Shown in pieces: positions 61,391 to 64,000 of a stretch of 64,000 nucleotides of DNA. Within the stretch, counting starts at the first letter, position 1. Every line of letters starts with the position of its first letter. The DNA is from Prinia subflava (Eukaryota > Chordata > Aves > Passeriformes > Cisticolidae): the NCBI RefSeq assembly GCF_021018805.1, contig NC_086253.1, forward strand, positions 12,526,735 to 12,590,734. Reading direction: 5' to 3'. Below the pieces are notes generated by a model, which was not told where the DNA came from, made no database searches, and worked only from the letters and a program-made list of their open reading frames with translations. The translations under genes were made by a program, and so were the position numbers.

Positions 61391-62640
61391 ATTTCAATTT
61401 TACAGAAACATTTAAAAGCTTCTATTAGAGATGTGGGGGAAGAAGATAATGAAAATATTAATGGATTTTATCCTTTGAGTAAAATTGCATGCTTGTTTCA
61501 AAGGCAATTTTAATTTGCTTATACATGGTTGCTGCTGGTGTTCTTACATTTAAAAAAGAGCTACTGTTGCAGAAACCCGTAGTCTTCTTGCAGGCATTTT
61601 ATGGATTGAAGTGTCTTGAACAAACTGATTTGTATCAATCAGTTCTTAAAATGAAGCAGAAGAAGTTTCTTCGTTTGGTGAGACTTGTAAGTTGTGGTGG
61701 GAATTCTGTGCAACCTGATGATGATGGACAGGATCTTCTGTCTTAGCAGGCATACAAATAATTCAATTATTATTGCTGCTGGGGCTTTGTCGTGCTTGGT
61801 TCTGCCTTCAGGTTTTGTCCCTCTTGTGGACAACTTTGAAATAATAGGAATAAAATATTAATCATGGAAATTACATGAGATAACATGCTTTTTCATTAGC
61901 CCACTCAGATACAGAGATTATATTAACATAGTTCCAATTATCCTTATTGCCAGTGCTTGAACACTAAGGCTGTGGCAGAACAGCTCTATCGATGTCTAGG
62001 TATAGATCCTACAAATATAACTTCTGTGACTGAGACTGTTGCCAGTGAGATACTGTCATTCATTAAACACAAATGTATGTCTTAACAAAAAAGTATTTTT
62101 ATTGGAATTTTGTAGGGAAGAGGATTGGTGCAGTACAGAGAAACTGAAACTCTTGAATAGTAAGTTGTTTGGAATTAAGTTTCCTGCCTCTTTTAAGACT
62201 ATGAACTGAACTATTATATGGCCGCCTGATTGCATGGTGTGTTTTCTGCTTTAAATTGCTATTACAGTAGCTCTGAGGGTCCCTAACTGAGAGCAGAGCT
62301 AGATTCCCTTTGCAGAGCGTTTGAACTGTTAACCAAACAAGACTTTGAATGATGCAAGATGAAATCCTGGTTGTACTGAAACAGGCTGCAGAGTTATGGT
62401 TGATTTAATGGAAGAAAATACTGTGCAAAAAATTCGTAGCCGAGTGAAAGTTTATTGCTTGCTCATTGTTTATTCCACATTTTATCTTGACTGAGAGTGA
62501 TGATGAAGGCTCAAATAAAAGATTATGGAAAAAGAAGTCTCCTCAAGTGTTCTTAAAGGGTTTAAGACATATTTCTCTTTTTTTTTGTTTTGCAAGAAAT
62601 GAACGGATTCAGTTGAAACTATTCAAGTATTGTTCACTTG
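61391..62640 (+). pseudogene. Protein-like fragments, possible decayed retrocopy or unrecognised exons
   Basis: Several + strand pieces read like ordinary protein but in changing frames. HLKASIRDVGEEDNENINGF (from 61408; preceded by TTTCAATTTTACAG) is the first. ELLLQKPVVF ... YQSVLKMKQKKFLRLVRL (61558-61690) is part of an 85-codon frame ending at 61746. LNTKAVAEQLYRCLGI ... ASEILSFIKHK (61958-62070) is preceded by TTATCCTTATTGCCAG. LRAELDSLCRAFELLTKQDF (62289-62348) is followed by DEILVVLKQAAELW, then LMEENTVQKIRSRVK (62407-62451) and ESDDEGSNKRLWKKKSPQVF (62493-62552). Composition is charged, helical-looking and much less repetitive than chance frames nearby. The parent protein was not recognised. 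Frame shifts and stops between pieces argue for a pseudogene inside STX18 intron 1. Two acceptor-like boundaries leave open real exons of another transcript. Confidence 0.4.
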
Positions 62641-64000
62641 GGTCCTGAGAGAGCATTCCCCAAATGGGAAGGCATTATGAGTAAGGACATTTCTAATTGG
62701 TGTCACTTATTTGTATTTCCAAAGATATGCTGTATCCTAAACCAAAATAATTCTGAAACTATTTATGCATAACAGTTGTTGGGTAAAACTAGCAATTTTC
62801 TGAAAAAATGTAGTTTTGAAACTCTCTCAGAGTTGTAGCAATTAACCTACATGCACATTTATAATTCTAGAAAATGGACAGCATATTACATTCAAAGACT
62901 TGATCTGATAGACTCAAATTGCTTAAAACATCAGTTATTGAAGATGTCCCCTTGGGACTTTGAGAAACTATTTAACAGATGAAAGTACATTTTGAAAAGT
63001 CTGACCTTACAGGCAATCATAAAATGAATCAAAACAGTTCTTTCCTCCCCTGAAATGTACAGAGCCCATCTGTATCTAATCCAGTAATTATAGACTGAGT
63101 TCAATTACCTTTTCAAACTTGGAGCAGACTGGAGACTAGGCAGTGAACAAACATCGGGTTTTGTCTAGACCTCAATTGACCACAGTCTAAAACTTGAATT
63201 TAGATCTAATTTTATTTTTAGCGTTGTTTGATAGTTTTTAAAGGATTTATTTTGCTACCTAGTTGCTAGATCATGAAGGTTTTTATTTGTTGACTTAGTG
63301 TTTATGGCAACATTTTTTATTCCAATGAAGTTAATAAAATGGCACCAAGTCCTAAGAGTTTACTGTATAAATAATATTTAAATTTTTAAAAAGTGGATTA
63401 AACGTCTCTTTTGAATCTTTAATATTGCTGCAATGAAATTATGAAAAAATTTGAACAAAATTATGTAATTTAATGTCTGTGCTCATATAATATATTTAAT
63501 ATTTAGATTAAAACATGCGCCTTTGATGGTTTTGGCTCTTTCAGAAAAATGAACCCCGACTACCTGACTGCAATATTATTAGTAGTAGTTGACAGAGATT
63601 AGAAACTGTGCTGAAAATAGTTTTTCAATTATTTTATTAATTTCTTTCAGTTAAAGCAAATAAACAAATCCATTCAGCCACACAGGCAATGTTAGAGAAT
63701 ACATAGATGGCTACAAGTCGTTGAAATTAATGTAAGTTATCACTTTGACCACCCAGTTGAAACCTAGTCATCTTTTGATATTATCACACAAGCAGACCAA
63801 ACCACATAATATATAATATAATATGCATCTTGTTGAGAGGAATCTCATGCTGCATTCACTGTCTGACATAGCATTTCCAACATGATGTTGTTATTCCTTG
63901 TAGGACAGCTCTGAGCAGCCTTCTCTTGGTGGGCATTCTTTGCAACAAAGCTGTGTAGTTTGCAGAACTCAGTGCAGTGCACAGGACTGAGGTTGTTACA

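Larger units (their letters stand above)
47924..64000 (+). other. STX18: STX18 intron 1 (continues past the window)
   Basis: Begins with the GTGAGT donor after codon 55. The expected next coding sequence (starting near the SHIGKLRDFL segment of the family) was searched for by eye across 48000-64000 on the + strand and not seen, in line with the long first intron in other vertebrates. The intron contains an avian CR1 (49955-50345), an ERV-type repeat (51764-52707) and protein-like fragments (61391-62640). The rest is AT-rich with chance frames, including a pyrimidine-rich stretch (48740-49010). No other gene was recognised. Confidence 0.85.

Overview
The window looks like a piece of a bird chromosome, probably a songbird. 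Three CR1 LINE copies of typical avian form are present (11281-11447, 47115-47390, 49955-50345), together with a long LTR/ERV-type interspersed repeat of a kind I know from passerine genomes (51764-52707) and several much older amniote repeat fossils (MIR-like SINEs at 22795-22895 and 31678-31890, a turtle/crocodile-type CR1 tail at 40955-41050, and others). The DNA is AT-rich, gene-poor and free of bacterial or viral gene organisation. Nearly all open reading frames of 60-110 codons are chance frames.

Only one protein-coding gene is firmly identified: STX18 (syntaxin 18, the ER Qa-SNARE). Its first coding exon lies on the + strand at 47759-47923 inside a strong CpG-island promoter (about 47560-48290). 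It ends at a clean GTGAGT donor, and the rest of the window to 64000 is STX18 intron 1. I found no second STX18 exon, so 55 codons are visible here. In human and other vertebrates the gene on the 5' side of STX18 is MSX1, separated by a large gene desert. Positions 1-47500 are therefore best read as the STX18-proximal part of the STX18-MSX1 intergenic desert.

Layout. 1-3700: unremarkable AT-rich DNA. 3700-4310: a decayed RTE-like LINE reverse-transcriptase C-terminus on the - strand. 4311-35076: desert with scattered repeat fossils and several stretches rich in developmental transcription-factor motifs (SOX-like pair at 4855, octamer at 30004, GATA cluster at 32270-32372, FOX-like pair at 34871). 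35077-35482: a hexanucleotide tandem repeat, CCAGTC/CCAGCT, whose complementary strand is a run of GGGACT units with G-quadruplex potential. 35530-36950: a compositionally distinct block with a near-identical duplicated MEIS/homeodomain-type motif and a GC palindrome, the best enhancer candidate. 38892-38967: an imperfect hairpin with arms of about 28 bp. 39240-39545: a small CpG-richer patch. 47115-47390: CR1 just upstream of the promoter. 47560-48290: CpG island plus STX18 exon 1. 48290-64000: intron 1 with CR1, an ERV-type repeat, and at 61391-62640 a series of protein-like fragments that look like a decayed retrocopy or unrecognised exons.

I see no CRISPR, operon, intact transposon, tRNA or rRNA. 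Calls on enhancers are inferences from motif content alone; no alignment or repeat-library search was possible.
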